NCBI GenBank assembly: GCA_003290165.1
Contig: QNQO01001173.1
Location: 62,001 to 126,000, forward strand
Direction: 5' to 3'
Source: Berberis thunbergii
Taxonomy: Eukaryota > Streptophyta > Magnoliopsida > Ranunculales > Berberidaceae
DNA length: 64,000 nucleotides
Positions 21,751 to 34,213 of the stretch are shown one piece after another. A program made the translations under genes and the position numbers. The notes beneath the pieces were generated by a model, which worked only from the letters and a program-made list of their open reading frames with translations, was not told the origin of the DNA and made no database searches. The number at the start of each line of letters is the position of its first letter. Position 1 is the stretch's first letter.

Positions 21751-24700
21751 TCACTCTAGATTGGTTCTAACACCTTCCAAATGCTCTCTTATATGATGCA
21801 ATTTAGTGATGACTTCTCCAATGTTCTTACGCTCAGCAGGGGATCCCGAAGAACATTCCACTCCCAGTCTTATTGCTGAAATCAAACACTTCTGCACTGT
21901 AGTCCCTTGACTGCTCTGGTTTGCAATGTTGATGGCTTCGTCAGTGATTTCTAATAATATGGTTGGATCCACAATGCTCCCAACTCGTTCAGGTAAAGCT
22001 ATTTTTGCGAAACTATGAAGATTTGTCCATTTTGAAACATGTCATCTGTCGGTTTCTTCCCAGTAAACAACTCTAACAACAATATCCCATAACTGTAAAT
22101 GTCTCCTTGCATGGACACTTGACAACCCAATCCATATTCTGCATTTTATAAAAAATTTAAATCTCTAAACATGTAATTTAAGCACTTTAGATGTGAAGAA
22201 ATCAAATATAAATTTGACATAGACCATTCATATATGCATTTATTGTTCAATAAAATAAAAAGGTGAAAATGATTGTCATAGAAAACCTTAAATTTGGTAG
22301 GCAAATTTAATAAGTTGATATGAAATACTGAAAAAATAAAGATTTCACTCAGCGAGCGTGAAATGTTTTACAAAGTAACTAAAAATTGTTTCTATCATAT
22401 CTGAGTTGAATATGCTACAACATCATTAGAAATGTCAGATGAAATGCTAACGAAGTGATGGTGATATGTAATAAGTTATGAATGTTGACTACAAAAGAAG
22501 AAAATATCGTTTTCACATGAAATGAAAAACCTAATAACCAAGGGTTAAAGAAACATATCATATGTATAAGATTCTTACCCGGAGCAATATAGCCAATTGA
22601 TCCCTTTATTGCAAGAGAACTATCTTGGCTTTGCAAAGAATTGTAACTATTGTTTGAGAGAATCTTTGCTAAACCAAAATCAGCCACACGAGCTATCATA
22701 TCATGATCGAGGAGAATATTGCTCGGCTTTAGATCACAATGGACAATTGTCGATTGGCAATGGTTGTGAAGATAGTCCAACACAGAAGCAACATCAATAG
22801 CTATGTTCATCCTTTGTAGGAAGTTCAAGCTCTTCAACTCATCTTGTCTGTTTTTCTTTGGATGTAACCACTCCTCTAAACTTCCATTGGGTATGAATTC
22901 AAAAACTAGTGCTTTGAAATCATTCCCTCGAAAGTCAATTCCCGAACAAGTTGTGATGATTTTGAGGAGATTTCTATGTCGAAGATTTTTCAAGGCATTG
23001 CATTCAGACAAGAAACTCTTAAAAGCCCCATGTTGTTGAAGATTTATTACCTTAACTGCAACAATTGCTTCGGAAAGAATTGCTTTATACACTGAACCAA
23101 AGCTTCCAATACCAATTAAATTGTCAATTGAAAATCCGTTAGTTGCCTCGAGAAGCTCCGCATAACTAATCCTTGTGAATTGATTAATAATTAATGACTC
23201 TGAATTAGGCTTTGTTTTTTATACTCTTTCTCGATAGCACACGCAAATTAAGCTCAGTAGTACAACCAAGCAGATGCTTACAACAACCACAAGCATAACC
23301 ACTTTGAGAAATTGTGACGTTCCAGCCTTGTTGTGACTCTGGCATGAAGGCAATTTGAGCTCCACAACACCTCCGCAAAGCTTATTGTTTCCTGTAAGTG
23401 AAACCGCAGTTGCATTGACAAAGACACCAACCTTTGGAACTGAACCCTCGAAGTCATTATAAGACAGATCCAACTGAATTAGAGAAGTAAAATTCTCCAA
23501 ATATGGTGGAATCTCCCCTGATAACTTATTGTGAGAAAAATTGAGTTGTTTTATACCTTTCAAAGCACTCAAAGACTGAGGAATACTTTCTGTAAACAAG
23601 TTTTGGCCAATAGAAAAGTACTCCAACGTCAAACATCTACCCAACGTGGTTGGTATACTTCCAGAAAGTTGGTTACCTGAGAGGTTCAAGATCACAAGAT
23701 TGGTCAAGTTACCAACCTCTGATGGTAAGGGACCACTCAATGCATTGTTAGATAGGTCGAGGATGTACCAAAGAGATGGAAGATGAAGAAGTTCTTTCGG
23801 TATGGTGCCACCAAGTATATTATCAGAGAGATCAAGTGACGTTAAACTTTGGCAGTTACCAAGACTAGGAGGTATTTTTCCATGTAGCTTGTTTCCCCAC
23901 AAGCTTAGAACGGTTAATTTAGTTGAATTATGACTGAAAGAATCTGGAATTTGTACAGAGAATTCATTGACATGCAAATACAGTCGGACCATTTGTGGAA
24001 ATACGCCAATGAGTTTGGAGATATCACCTATAAGATTATTGTTATTTATTGAAAGGATGCTCAAATTCACAAGGTTTCCAATTGAAGTTGGGATACTTCC
24101 ATAGATTTGATTTTGATCTAATTGTAGATTTGTAAGTTTGGTGGAGAGATTTCCTATTGAGTTAGGAATTGACCCTTTGAAAGAATTATTGTAAAAATAT
24201 AACTCTTTTAAATTGGTGCAATTGGTTAAAGAAGTGATAAATTGCAAGTCACCTCTTAGTTGATTTGAATTAAGATGTAGTCTACTAAGACCTTGAAGCA
24301 TTCCTAGGTTTTTTGGAACATGTCCTATGAATTGGTTTTTATTAAGTGTTAACCATTCAAGTCTTGAAGCATTGGGAAATGATAATGGGATGAGACTTTT
24401 AAGTTTATTGTTTCCCACTAAAAAATGTTTGAGATTGGGAAGTGTAAGGCCAATATCTGAAGGAAGACTTCCATCTATTTGGTTATCAACAATTGAGAAA
24501 CGCGTGATATGTGAGAGATTGTAAAGACAAGAAGGAACTTTGCCAGATAAATTGTTTCCAAAAACACCAAACTGTTCTATGTTTCTCATGTGGCAAAGAT
24601 CATCTGGAATGTTTCCTGTCAAACCATTTTGTCCAATAATAAGAACAGTAAGAGAGGAGAGATTTCCTAGCAAAGATGGAATGTTTCCTTTGAGTTCATT

Positions 24701-25246
24701 AGCTCGTAGTTGCAATGAATTAAGCTTTGTTAGAGAGGCAAGCTCGATTGGAATCCCCCCTGAGAGATGGTTGAATTGTAAATCAATTACGTGAAGTTTA
24801 GAGCAATGAGTAAGATTGGTAGAAATTTCATGATCAAAGGAATTGTGAGCTAGAGAAAGGACCTCTAATCTGGACAATCAACCAATTTCTTGGGGTATTG
24901 GACCATGAAAATAATTCTCGCCAAGCCTAATTTCTCGAAGAAATGAGAGGTTTCCTATGTGGGGGGAGAGCGTACCTTCAAGCCTTTTTGATTCCAAATC
25001 TAGGACTGTGACCCTGTCACGATGGCGACGACTGCATGTGACCCCCGTCCAGTTACAGTAGTGGATGGAGTCGTTCCATGAATTCAATGCCTTGAGTGGA
25101 TCATCGTTAATCTTTGCTTTCAAGGCTAGTAATGCCAGATGATCTGGTGCAGCATTGACGTTGGAGAAGACAATTGTAGTGCGTGAACTGACTTTGCTCC
25201 ATAGCAACAGTATGAGCACCAAGATTGGAAAGTGAGACCAACTCAT
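21751..25246 (-). pseudogene. LRR receptor kinase, subfamily XII type, copy 2 (two nonsense, one frameshift)
   Basis: Exon 1 is 25246-22579 (2668 bp; it starts at the second Met because the first is ATT), the intron is 22578-22139 with a GTAAG donor, and exon 2 is 22138-21751. Lesions: CGA to TGA at 24878-24880 in the second LRR (a CpG-type transition), TCA to TAA at 23219-23221 directly after the membrane span, and T4 to T3 near 22021-22027 shifting exon 2. A Gly-to-Cys change (GGQVSM to GCQVSM) is also present. The exon-1 kinase part keeps VAVKVI, HCDLKPSNILL and DFGLA. The 552-codon LRR-plus-membrane block 23219-24877 lacks a signal peptide of its own. Confidence 0.9.
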
Positions 25247-26178
25247 AATTATTCTTCAGGAAAAGCAATTTACAACGAAGGAAGAGACTTGAAGAAAAAC
25301 ATAAATCGATCATTTGATATATATATACTATAGTGTAAAAGACAGACTTCTGCACATAGGACCAAATTAGTAGTGTCGAAATAACTTGACTTGGTATACT
25401 TCGGGACATGCTAAACAATAATTTTTGATGATCAAATTGATTAGTAAAACCAGGTTCTAATTGGCCACAGTCTTCCAAGTCAAGAAGCATGGACGTATTC
25501 AGACTTGTGTGACCATTATAAAGTTAAGTGCTCTGCTAAGTCGTCTTCAATTGTTACCTGTGCAGGTTGTTGATACAGTTGAAGTAGTGGAGTATATCTT
25601 GACAAAGAAATGCAGTTGATCAGTGTCAATATTTTATCGAATAATAATTCTTATTAGATTCGATCAATCAATTTTTGTAAACTTGGTATCGTTGGGCTGA
25701 TTCCGCTAGATTTGTATATTTCAAGAGACGGCAATTATCAATCATTTTTCCAATTGTTCTCTTTTTATATTTTAGTCTTTGTCAAATGTCTAACATTTCA
25801 AGAGACGGCAATCATCAATCAATTTTCTAATTATTTTCTTTTTATATTTTGGTCTTTGTTTTTAAGTTGATTTTTATTTATTTATGTCATTGCAAGACTA
25901 ATTTTGTAGTCAATCAATTGTATGCATGCTTCCACTAAGCTTATGCGTACCTTTTTGCCTAAATTGTCCATATTCATATTTTCCACTAGACTGATTTCTT
26001 ATTTAAACCATCCTTTGGACCACATTGGAGATTATCTTTCTTGCTAATGATGTGTTTATATGCTCATTTTCAAGTCTCTACGAACTAGATTTTCATATAA
26101 GTGTTTGGGCATACTTTAAGTCATACAGGGTCCGGAACCTACAAAAGAGAGAGAGGGATGGGAGAACAGAGAGAGATG
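25247..26178. other. Upstream region of RLK copy 2
   Basis: Has the TATA-like run (about 25317-25328) and an older copy of unidentified-gene exon B at about 25566. Sequence from 26129 switches into block R (GGTCCGGAACCT), where unit 3 instead continues into host flank near 42930. The Copia target AGATG is at 26174-26178. Confidence 0.5.
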
Positions 26179-26705
26179 TGTTGCGTCTTATTGCGGAAGC
26201 GGGTAGACACCAACAATTGCACACAAGTACCACAAGGATTCAATCAATTAAATAGAGCAACTAGCAATGAAAGAAATTAGAGAAAATTAAGAACATACCA
26301 CAAGAGACACAAGGTTTATGTGGTTCAGCAATTGCCTACGTCCACAGTGAGGTGATTCCACTATATTCAAGAACAAGGTACAAGAAGATGACAATTCTCA
26401 CACAATCTCTCAACAAGAGATGAAACAATTCAAGGAATTATCTTTCTCTACTCCCTATGCATCACAGTTTTTCTACGTGCAATCATCATAATAAAAACAC
26501 CTATAGTTCCTAGTATATATAGGGACAACAGTTTTTTGTTTGGCAGCAATTTCCTGTTTCACAGTAGTTTCCTGTTTCACAACAGTTTCCTGTTTCCTAT
26601 AATTTATTTCCTGTTCAAAAAACAATTTCCAGAAGTCCAAACAGTTTCCTGTTTCAAACAGGAATCCAAACACTTTCCTGTTTCAAACAAGTTTTCTGTT
26701 TCACA
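26179..26705 (-). repeat. Copia 3' LTR
   Basis: 527 bp, TGTTGCG...TTTCACA. It includes several TTTCCTGTTTCA-like short repeats. A purine-rich stretch (on the minus strand, GAGGTGGAGAAT) abuts its inner edge, fitting the polypurine tract. Confidence 0.92.
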
Positions 26706-26841
26706 ATTCTCCACCTCGGCGAATTTTTATAAGGAAAAAATGAGCCGAAACAAGGCATGAGAATAAACTGATCAACACTCCATCATAGCTTTGACACCTC
26801 ACGAAACCGCCTCGAAGGGCAATGCCCCAAAGGGCCCTCAA

Positions 26842-29800
26842 TCAACATGAGTCAATGTGGAGTAAGTTTAAACAATGTTGGAACTTAACTCTAGGAACAA
26901 CCTTTGTCAACATATCAGCAGGGTTGTCTTTTGTGTGTACTTTCACCAAAGACACATCACCATCCTCAATTACATCTCGAACAAAGTGATATCGGACGTC
27001 AATATGCTTAGTCATTGCGTGATGAACCTGATTTTTAGCCAAGTGGATGGCACTCTGACTGTCACAGAGAACCTCAACACTATCTTGTTCCACACCCAAG
27101 TCATTTACAAGACCTTGAAGCCACAATGCTTCTTTTACACCTTCTGTCAATGCCATATACTCTGCCTCTGTAGTAGAGAGAGCCACTGTATCCTGAAGCA
27201 TAGATCTCCAAATAACCGGAGCACCGTATATCTGAAATACGTAACCAGTAGTAGATCTTCGTCTATCTAGATCACCAGCATAATCAGAATCAACAAACCC
27301 ACGAACCTGACATGAATCTCCACCGAAATCCAAACTCACATCCAAGGTACCTTTTAAGTACCTAAGCATCCATTTCACTGCCTCCCAATGTTTCTTCCCA
27401 GGGTTTTCCATATACTTGCTCACAACACTAACAGCCTGTGAAATGTCAGGGCGTGTACACACCATAGCATACATTAAACTGCCAACTGCACTAGCATAAG
27501 GAACATGCGACATGTATTCCTTTTCTTCCACTGTGACTGGAGATAACTTTCGAGAAAGTCTAAAATGTGAAGCCAAAGGAGTAATAACCGGCTTTGCGTT
27601 TTCCATGCCAAACCGTGATATAACCTTCTCAAGGTACCCCTTCTGTGAAAGAAATAACTTTTTATTCTCCCTTTTTCTTCTTATCTCCACACCAAGTATC
27701 TTCCTTGCAGCACCCATATCCTTCATCTCAAACTCAGAAGCAAGTTGAGACTTCAACTTATTTATCTCCACCATACTCTTACAGGCAATGAGCATATCGT
27801 CAACATAGAGCAAAAGATAAATAAAATCGCCACTACGAAGTTTTTTCAAGTAAACACAACAATCATACTTACTTCGTGTGAATCCATGTTTCAACATAAA
27901 AGTGTCAAACCGTTTGTACCACTGCCTAGGTGACTGCTTTAACCCATAAAGTGATCTCCTCAAACGACAAACATGGTCTTCTTTTCCAACAACCTTAAAA
28001 CCTTTCGGCTGATGCATATAAATTTCCTCCTCTAAGTCTCCATGCTAGAAAGTTGTTTTCACATCAAGTTGTTCAAGCTCAAGGTCACCATGAGCTACCA
28101 AGTTCAACGACACACGAATAGAAGTGTGTTTTACCACAGGCGAAAATATCTCATTGTAGTCAACGCCTTCCCTCTGAGCAAAACCCTTAGCTACTAATCT
28201 TGCCTTGAACTGAGTACCAAACTCTAGAGTAGTCTGTTTTTTCTTAAACACCCATTTGCAGCCAATTGCTTTCCTTCCATTAGGCAACGACACTAGATCC
28301 CAAGTATGGTTCTTGTGGAGAGACTCCATCTCACCCTGCATAGCTACTAACCAACTCTGACTATCTGAATGACGCGCGACCTGCTTGTAAGTTGTTGGCT
28401 CATCGTCTTCCACAGAGAGTGCATATGCAACCAAATCAACTGTATTCAACTGACCATAGTGCTTCAACAGTTCTTCAAAGCCAAATTTTTGAACTTGCTT
28501 AACCGATCGTTTTGACCTAGTTAAGGCCAAAGGTTGCTGCTGGGATTGATTATCTTGAACTGGTTGTTGTTCCTCATGGTCTTCAGGCTCATAATTCAGA
28601 TCATGTGTGCCTGCTTCAACCACTTGTTCATCTGCTGCATCCACAGACGCTTCAACTTCCACTTTCTGAGTCTTACTAGATTCACCACCACTATCAACCA
28701 ACTCCTTGGCTTTAGTACAAGCTAACAAGGAATTCTCATCAAATGTAACATCTCGACTGATCACAAATTTATTATCCTCTAAACACCATAGACGATAACC
28801 CTTCACGCCTTTTGCATACCCCAAGAAAATGGCCTTTTTAGCCCTAGCATCAAGCTTATTTTCTTTCACATGGTAGTAGGCAATACAACCGAAAACTTTC
28901 AGTACACTGTAATCAGCATGTTCACCTGACCACACCTCATAAGGTGTTTTGCAGTCTGATGTAGAATGCGGCGATCTATTAATCAAGAAACACGCGGTGG
29001 CTATTGATTCAGCCCACCATTCTCTGCCAAGACAAGCATTGGAGCGCATACACCTAGCTCTTTCAAGCATAGTACGGTTCAATCTCTCAGCAACTCCATT
29101 TTGTTGTGGCGTGTTTCTAACAGTCCAATGTCAAACAATTCCTTCCTGATCACAAAACTGTTTGAAAGTACCCTCAGTATACTCGGTACCATTATCAGAC
29201 CTCAAAGTCTTCACCTTTCTTCCAGTTCTATTCTCAACCATTGCTCTCCACCTTTTAAATGTCTCAAATACTTCATTCTTGGACTTCAAAAATATACCCA
29301 TGTGTAACGGGAATAATCATCAATGAAGGAGACAAAGTACCTGGAACCTCCCTTAGAGGCAACCTTCGCTGGTCCCCACACATCTGTATGCACATAGTCT
29401 AGAACACCTCTGCTCCTGTGCTTGCTTGTACTGAATTTTACCCTGCATTGTTTTCCATATACACAATGCTCGCAAAACTCCATAGTTGGTTTCTGCATAC
29501 CCTTCAGTAACCCTTGCTTGCTCAGTAGAGACAATCCTTTTTCTGTCATATGCCCAAGTCGCATGTGCCATAACCTAGTGCTTTCCGATGAAGAAGTTCC
29601 CACTGCCACATTTCCTGTTACCGTGTTACCCATCAAGGTGTACAAGTTACCTTGTTTAATCCCTTTCATGACAACCAAAGACCCACGGACAACCTTTAAA
29701 ACTCCACCTACCGCTGTAAACTTACAACCATTGGAGTCTAAAACACCAAGTGAGATAAGGTTCTTTTTCAAGGCTGGGACATGCCTCACATCAGTTAAGG

Positions 29801-30890
29801 TTCTCACAACACCATCATATATCTTAATCCTCATTGTTCCAATTCCAACTGTCTTACAAGCATAATCATTACCCATTAGAACAGTACCACTATCAATGTG
29901 CTCATAGGTAGTGAACCACTCCCTGTTTGGGCACATATGGTAAGAACACCCAAAGTCAAGGAGCCATCTCCCAGAGATTTTTGTGTTTTCACTCGCAACT
30001 GAATAACATTCTTCATCCTTTTTCATACTAGATGCATAACTTGCTTCACTAGTATCACCCTTATCTTGCTTTTTCTTGCCCTTCCAACTGTTATCATGAT
30101 TACTCTTACTTTGATTTGGACAATTTTTCCTAATATGCCCCCACTCTCTACATTTGTGACATTGTGGACCTCTAGACTTTGATATAGATTTTCCACTATT
30201 TGAAGATGATTTCACTTGAGACCTTCCTCTAACAACCAACCCTTCAACTTGATCTTTCCCATTACCATTTGATGAAGTTTTCTTCCAAATCTCATTGGAC
30301 AAGAGTGCACCGGTAGTTTCATCAAATGTAAGTTCATCTTTCCCAAACAAAATTGTTTGTACAAGATTTTCATATGACTGCGTCAAGGAGTAAAGCAATA
30401 TAATTGCTTGGTCTTCATCCTCAATCTTCACATCCACATCTCTCAAATTTGAGATAATCCGTGTAAACTTGGCGATATGATCACCAATTGGAGTGCCCTC
30501 ATCCATTGCTAGTCTGTACAATTGGGTTTTCAAGTATAACCTGTTTGATAATGTCTTAGTCATAAACTGTGGCTCAAGCTTCAACCAAACATCAGCTGCC
30601 GTAGTCTCGTCATTAACTAAAAAAACTATGTCTCTATCCAAACACAAGCAAATAGCAGCACGCGCCTCCAAATCCAATTCTTCCCATTCATCATCTGACA
30701 TGGTTTCAGCCCTTTTATCCTTCCCTAGTAATGCCTTGTATAATTTCTGAGAAATAAGCAAATTCCTCATTTGCATTCTCCAATATCCGAAATCGTTCTT
30801 ACCATTAAATTTCTCGATTTCATATTTTCCCACATGTGCCTTGCTCACCTTGGATGCCATTGCAAACAAAACCTGTGACTTTCTAGACAA
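26842..30890 (-). pseudogene. Copia gag-pol polyprotein, disrupted
   Basis: Starts at 30890. Gag comes first with zinc knuckle CHKCREWGHIRKNC; protease reads LLDFGCSYHM, where the family has D-S/T-G, so the catalytic motif is altered. The pre-integrase HHCC region and integrase follow (HTDVWGP, FIDDYSRYTW, SDNGTEYT), then reverse transcriptase with YVDD (LLLYVDDML) and RNase H (STTEAEYMAL, KHIDVRYHF), ending at 26842. Breaks: one T lost near 29289 (frameshift after WVYF), TGA near 29133 where the family has Arg, and TAG near 28046 where it has Leu. Product role: element replication and integration. Not functional as written. Confidence 0.93.
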
Positions 30891-31012
30891 GAAGCTTCAC
30901 TAAGATTTTTTTTTTTTTTTTTTTTTTCAAACAACTTGTGCACAAGCAAATCCTAGCACTTTTGAATATTCACAATCTTGAGTAGAACAATTCAAGATCA
31001 ATTTCGCTTAGT

Positions 31013-31024
31013 GCTCTGATACCA
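31013..31024 (-). other. Copia primer-binding site
   Basis: TGGTATCAGAGC on the minus strand, two bases inside the 5' LTR; complementary to the initiator tRNA-Met 3' end. Confidence 0.9.
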
Positions 31025-31026
31025 AT

Positions 31027-31553
31027 TGTTGCGCCTTATTGCGGAAGCGGGTAGACACCAACAATTGCACACAAGTACCACAAGGATCCAATCAATTAAA
31101 TAGAGCAACTAGCAATGAAAGAAATTAGAGAAAATTAAGAACATACCACAAGAGACACAAGGTTTATGTGGTTCAGCAATTGCCTACGTCCACAGTGAGG
31201 TGATTCCACTATATTCAAGAACAAGGTACAAGAACATGACAATTCTCACACAATCTCTCAACAAGAGATGAAACAATTCAAGGAATTATCTTTCTCTACT
31301 CCCTATGCATCACAGTTTTTCTACGTGCAATCATCATAATAAAAACACCTATAGTTCCTAGTATATATAGGGACAACAGTTTTTTGTTTGGCAGCAGTTT
31401 CCTGTTTCACAGTAGTTTCCTGTTTCACAACAGTTTCCTGTTTCCTATAATTTATTTCCTGTTCAAAAAACAATTTCCAGAAGTCCAAACAGTTTCTTGT
31501 TTCAAACAGGAATCCAAACACTTTCCTGTTTCAAACAAGTTTCCTGTTTCACA
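31027..31553 (-). repeat. Copia 5' LTR
   Basis: 527 bp, same length as the other LTR, followed by target duplicate AGATG. Differences from the other LTR are scattered substitutions, with no indels seen. Confidence 0.92.
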
Positions 31554-32347
31554 AGATGCGATGAGAACACACAAAAAAACAGAGAGAGGGATGCGAACAC
31601 TGTCCTGTTTCTACTCCTCTGTATCGTGGTGGTTGTGTTGGCGGCTCGCGTTGCTCTGAGGTGGTTGTATTGCTGAATAAGAAGATTAGGCAGAGAGCGA
31701 GATGGGAAAGAGGACGAGAACGAGTGACTGAAATAGGAGTGGTGCTCCCTGTTTTTACTCCTGTCACAACGGTTGTGTGCTAGCTGACCGTCGCTTGCTA
31801 CGGTGATCGTGAGAGAGGGAGACAATAAGGAGGCCGAGACGAAGGGAGAGCGGTGATGGCGAAGCTTGGTGGTGTGGACGATCTGTCTGGCTCTGTCGCG
31901 AGCGGTGTACAAAGTCGTGGGCGGCTGTGGGTGTGCGAAACAGGGTATGGAGGTGGTGTCTGATGGCTCTATGGTTGTTGGACGGTAGTAGTGGTTTTGT
32001 TTGATTGGGATGGTGATGAGAATCACAACATGTGAGAAAGAGGTTTTGATTTTCTGTAATGTTTTTTCTTCCCTTCTCTTCCTCCCCTTTCTCATCCATT
32101 TCTCTTATATTTGTAGAGAATGGACAAAATGAATAGAGATGAGATAAATGGATGATTCATGGAGTGAATCAAGGTAAAATCAAATATGGATATGGGATAA
32201 TTGGGAGAATATTCTTTGGGTTGGTTGGGCTTGGCATTGGGTTTGGGTTTATGGGTTTGGTTTTGGGTTTAAGGGTTTGATTTTGGGTTTGGTTTTGAGT
32301 TTAGGTTATGGGCTTAGGCTATTCTCACCTCCACTTCCTCTGAAGTC
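31554..32347. repeat. Block R, right half, at the unit 2/3 border
   Basis: Continuation of the block interrupted by the Copia; matches about 13223-13995 with small indels. A 197-codon minus-strand frame overlapping it runs into the LTR and is not credible. Confidence 0.6.
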
Positions 32348-33731
32348 ACCGTCTGGGATTGTTCATTGCATTTTTCTCTGATTTCTTTGTTACAGCTCCA
32401 AATTCTACAAAAACACAAAAATTTAATAATTAATCTAAAATAAGATAAAAATAAGGATTAACAAAAATATAATAAAGAGGTAATAATGTTATAATTATGT
32501 AATTATCACTCCTCTCTATCACGAGCAGTATCGTCGCCACCACCTTCCCTCCCTTTTTTTTTCTATCTTGAGATTATATGAGGAATGGAAAGGGATATAT
32601 GATTGTTTGGTGGTGATGGAAGGGAGATCATAGTGTTTGGAGGAGAGGAGAGTCCCCAAAATCAAAATCTAATGAAAAGGCATAGTGTTGTGTTACTTTG
32701 AACCCACCTTAACCCAATAGTTTTCATAACTAATTTTCTCTCTAAGAAATATAACCCTAGGAATAGAAAACAAGGAAAATAAACCCTCTTAACCTTGACT
32801 GTTGACCAAGCTCGACTACTGACTGTAGTTGATTGTGGTTAGTCTTGATTGTTGATCTGAGTTTGACTGTGTAAGTTATGATTATTGGACCGAGTGGTCC
32901 ATTGACCAGGTCTTCACTGAGCTCTGATTTATTTTGATCAAGTCTAAAGTGCAAACCGTAACTCCGATTTCGACATATTTCACAGTTGCAATTTTCGTGT
33001 CGAGATCTATTAAATGAAATTGTTATTTTACAAGTATGGTAAATTTATATTTTTACCTTTCAAAGTTAATATGCCTCAATATGCATGTTTTTTTATCTCT
33101 GACTATGTTTTGTTCATGATTTGAATTATGAATTTCTTGAATAGTGACATGTATGCATATCGGAACTTGTTTATCTATGTAGAAATTAGTTTTTGTGGGC
33201 TTTTTTATTTATGAGAAATGTTTGTGCCTGAGAGCATCTCCAATGCCAAAAATCACTTTTATTCCTAGAGTTAAATAGAAAAAAAATAGAATATCAAGAT
33301 ATTTAATGGTGTGGTGGAGATCTAAACACAAACAACGATGTTATTGGTGTTAATCCATAATTTTTCTGAAAATTTCAATTCAAACAAATTAGTAAACAAT
33401 TTTACCGTAATTTTTAGCTAAATGAAATTTGACTGGATCCTAAACTAAAGTGACATTAAAAGCCCAAATTAATCATTTTATCCCAACCCCACTTTTTAAA
33501 TTAACCTTTTAGCCCCGAAATCTAATGCAGAACCCAAATCAGATCCACCCGACATCAAATCTTTGTCTATTTTTCTTCATCAAATCTCGAGTGGCAACAA
33601 GAGCAGAACACTGCAGATGCTCCTTTCATAAACTGTAAAAGCTTAGAGGAAATGGGAAAAGGTGAACATTTTTTGGCACCATGATATCCCAAATGCTCAT
33701 TGGTCGTTGTCCTTGCTCCTAAATACAATTT
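32348..33731. other. Non-coding left part of unit 3
   Basis: Homologous to 1-1389, including the W-box cluster at about 32793-32905. No gene is supported. Confidence 0.5.
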
Positions 33732-33991
33732 GACAAGCATGTAGTCTTGGTATTTTACCTAAATGCCGTCTTTGGAATATTTTAGAATTCTTGTCATTTC
33801 TATGTAGGTATTGACAAGCATGTAGTCTTGGTATTTTACCTAAATGCCGTCTTTGGGATATTTCCGAATTCTTGTCATTTCTTTGTAGTTAACCTTGATC
33901 CGTACTTACAGAAAATTAGGATGGTGTTCGGCCTGCATTACTCAATGCACGATCTCAATAAGTTGAATGCGACACTAATATATTTTTTCAG

Positions 33992-34213
33992 GCAGAACAT
34001 CCTTGGTTCTCTATTTTGATGAGGACGGGGTTTTCAATGGAAAAGATAACCATGTTAAATTTCCAGCAGATTTAGTAAGTTGATATGTTGAATTCTGCAA
34101 TTTTAATTGATGATCTTCATAATACATTCATATAAAGTTCACTGCTAAGTCATCAGCAATTGTTACCTCTGCAGGTTGTTGATACAGTTGAAGAAGTGGT
34201 GGACTATATCTAG
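33992..34213 (+). pseudogene. Two-exon gene fragment, unit 3 (best preserved)
   Basis: Exon A, 33992-34074 (83 bp), lies between a TTTTTTCAG acceptor and a GTAAGT donor. Exon B, 34175-34213, follows a CTCTGCAG acceptor and ends in TAG. Joined in phase 0 they read to a stop. Exon A includes YFDEDGVFNGKDNHVKFP, and exon B reads VVDTVEEVVDYI. Charged, non-repetitive text and matching splice sites suggest the 3' end of a real gene, but I cannot place the family and the upstream 81-bp repeats give no continuous coding. Confidence 0.5.

Larger units (their letters stand above)
26179..31553 (-). mobile_element. Copia retrotransposon, Tnt1/Tork-like, inactivated
   Basis: 5375 bp with two 527-bp LTRs (26179-26705 and 31027-31553) bounded by TG...CA and a 5-bp target duplication AGATG at 26174-26178 and 31554-31558. 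The matching unoccupied site is in block R of unit 1 (about 13220). Internal order in minus orientation is gag, protease, integrase, reverse transcriptase, RNase H, the Copia order. By eye the LTRs differ at about six positions (roughly 1%), so insertion is fairly recent. The coding region carries two nonsense codons, one frameshift and a mutated protease site. Confidence 0.95.
13996..32347. repeat. Tandem segmental duplication, unit 2
   Basis: Same gene order as unit 1, but enlarged by three insertions absent from the other units: an LTR/gag element (16491-18562), a SINE (19688-19816) and a Copia retrotransposon (26179-31553). It lacks the 1.6-kb TIR element of units 1 and 3, showing an intact empty site near 19651. 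It carries RLK copy 2. Confidence 0.85.

Noticed and set aside
31502..32095. 197-codon minus-strand open frame
   Set aside because: Runs from block R into the Copia LTR across an insertion joint, so it cannot be an ancestral gene.
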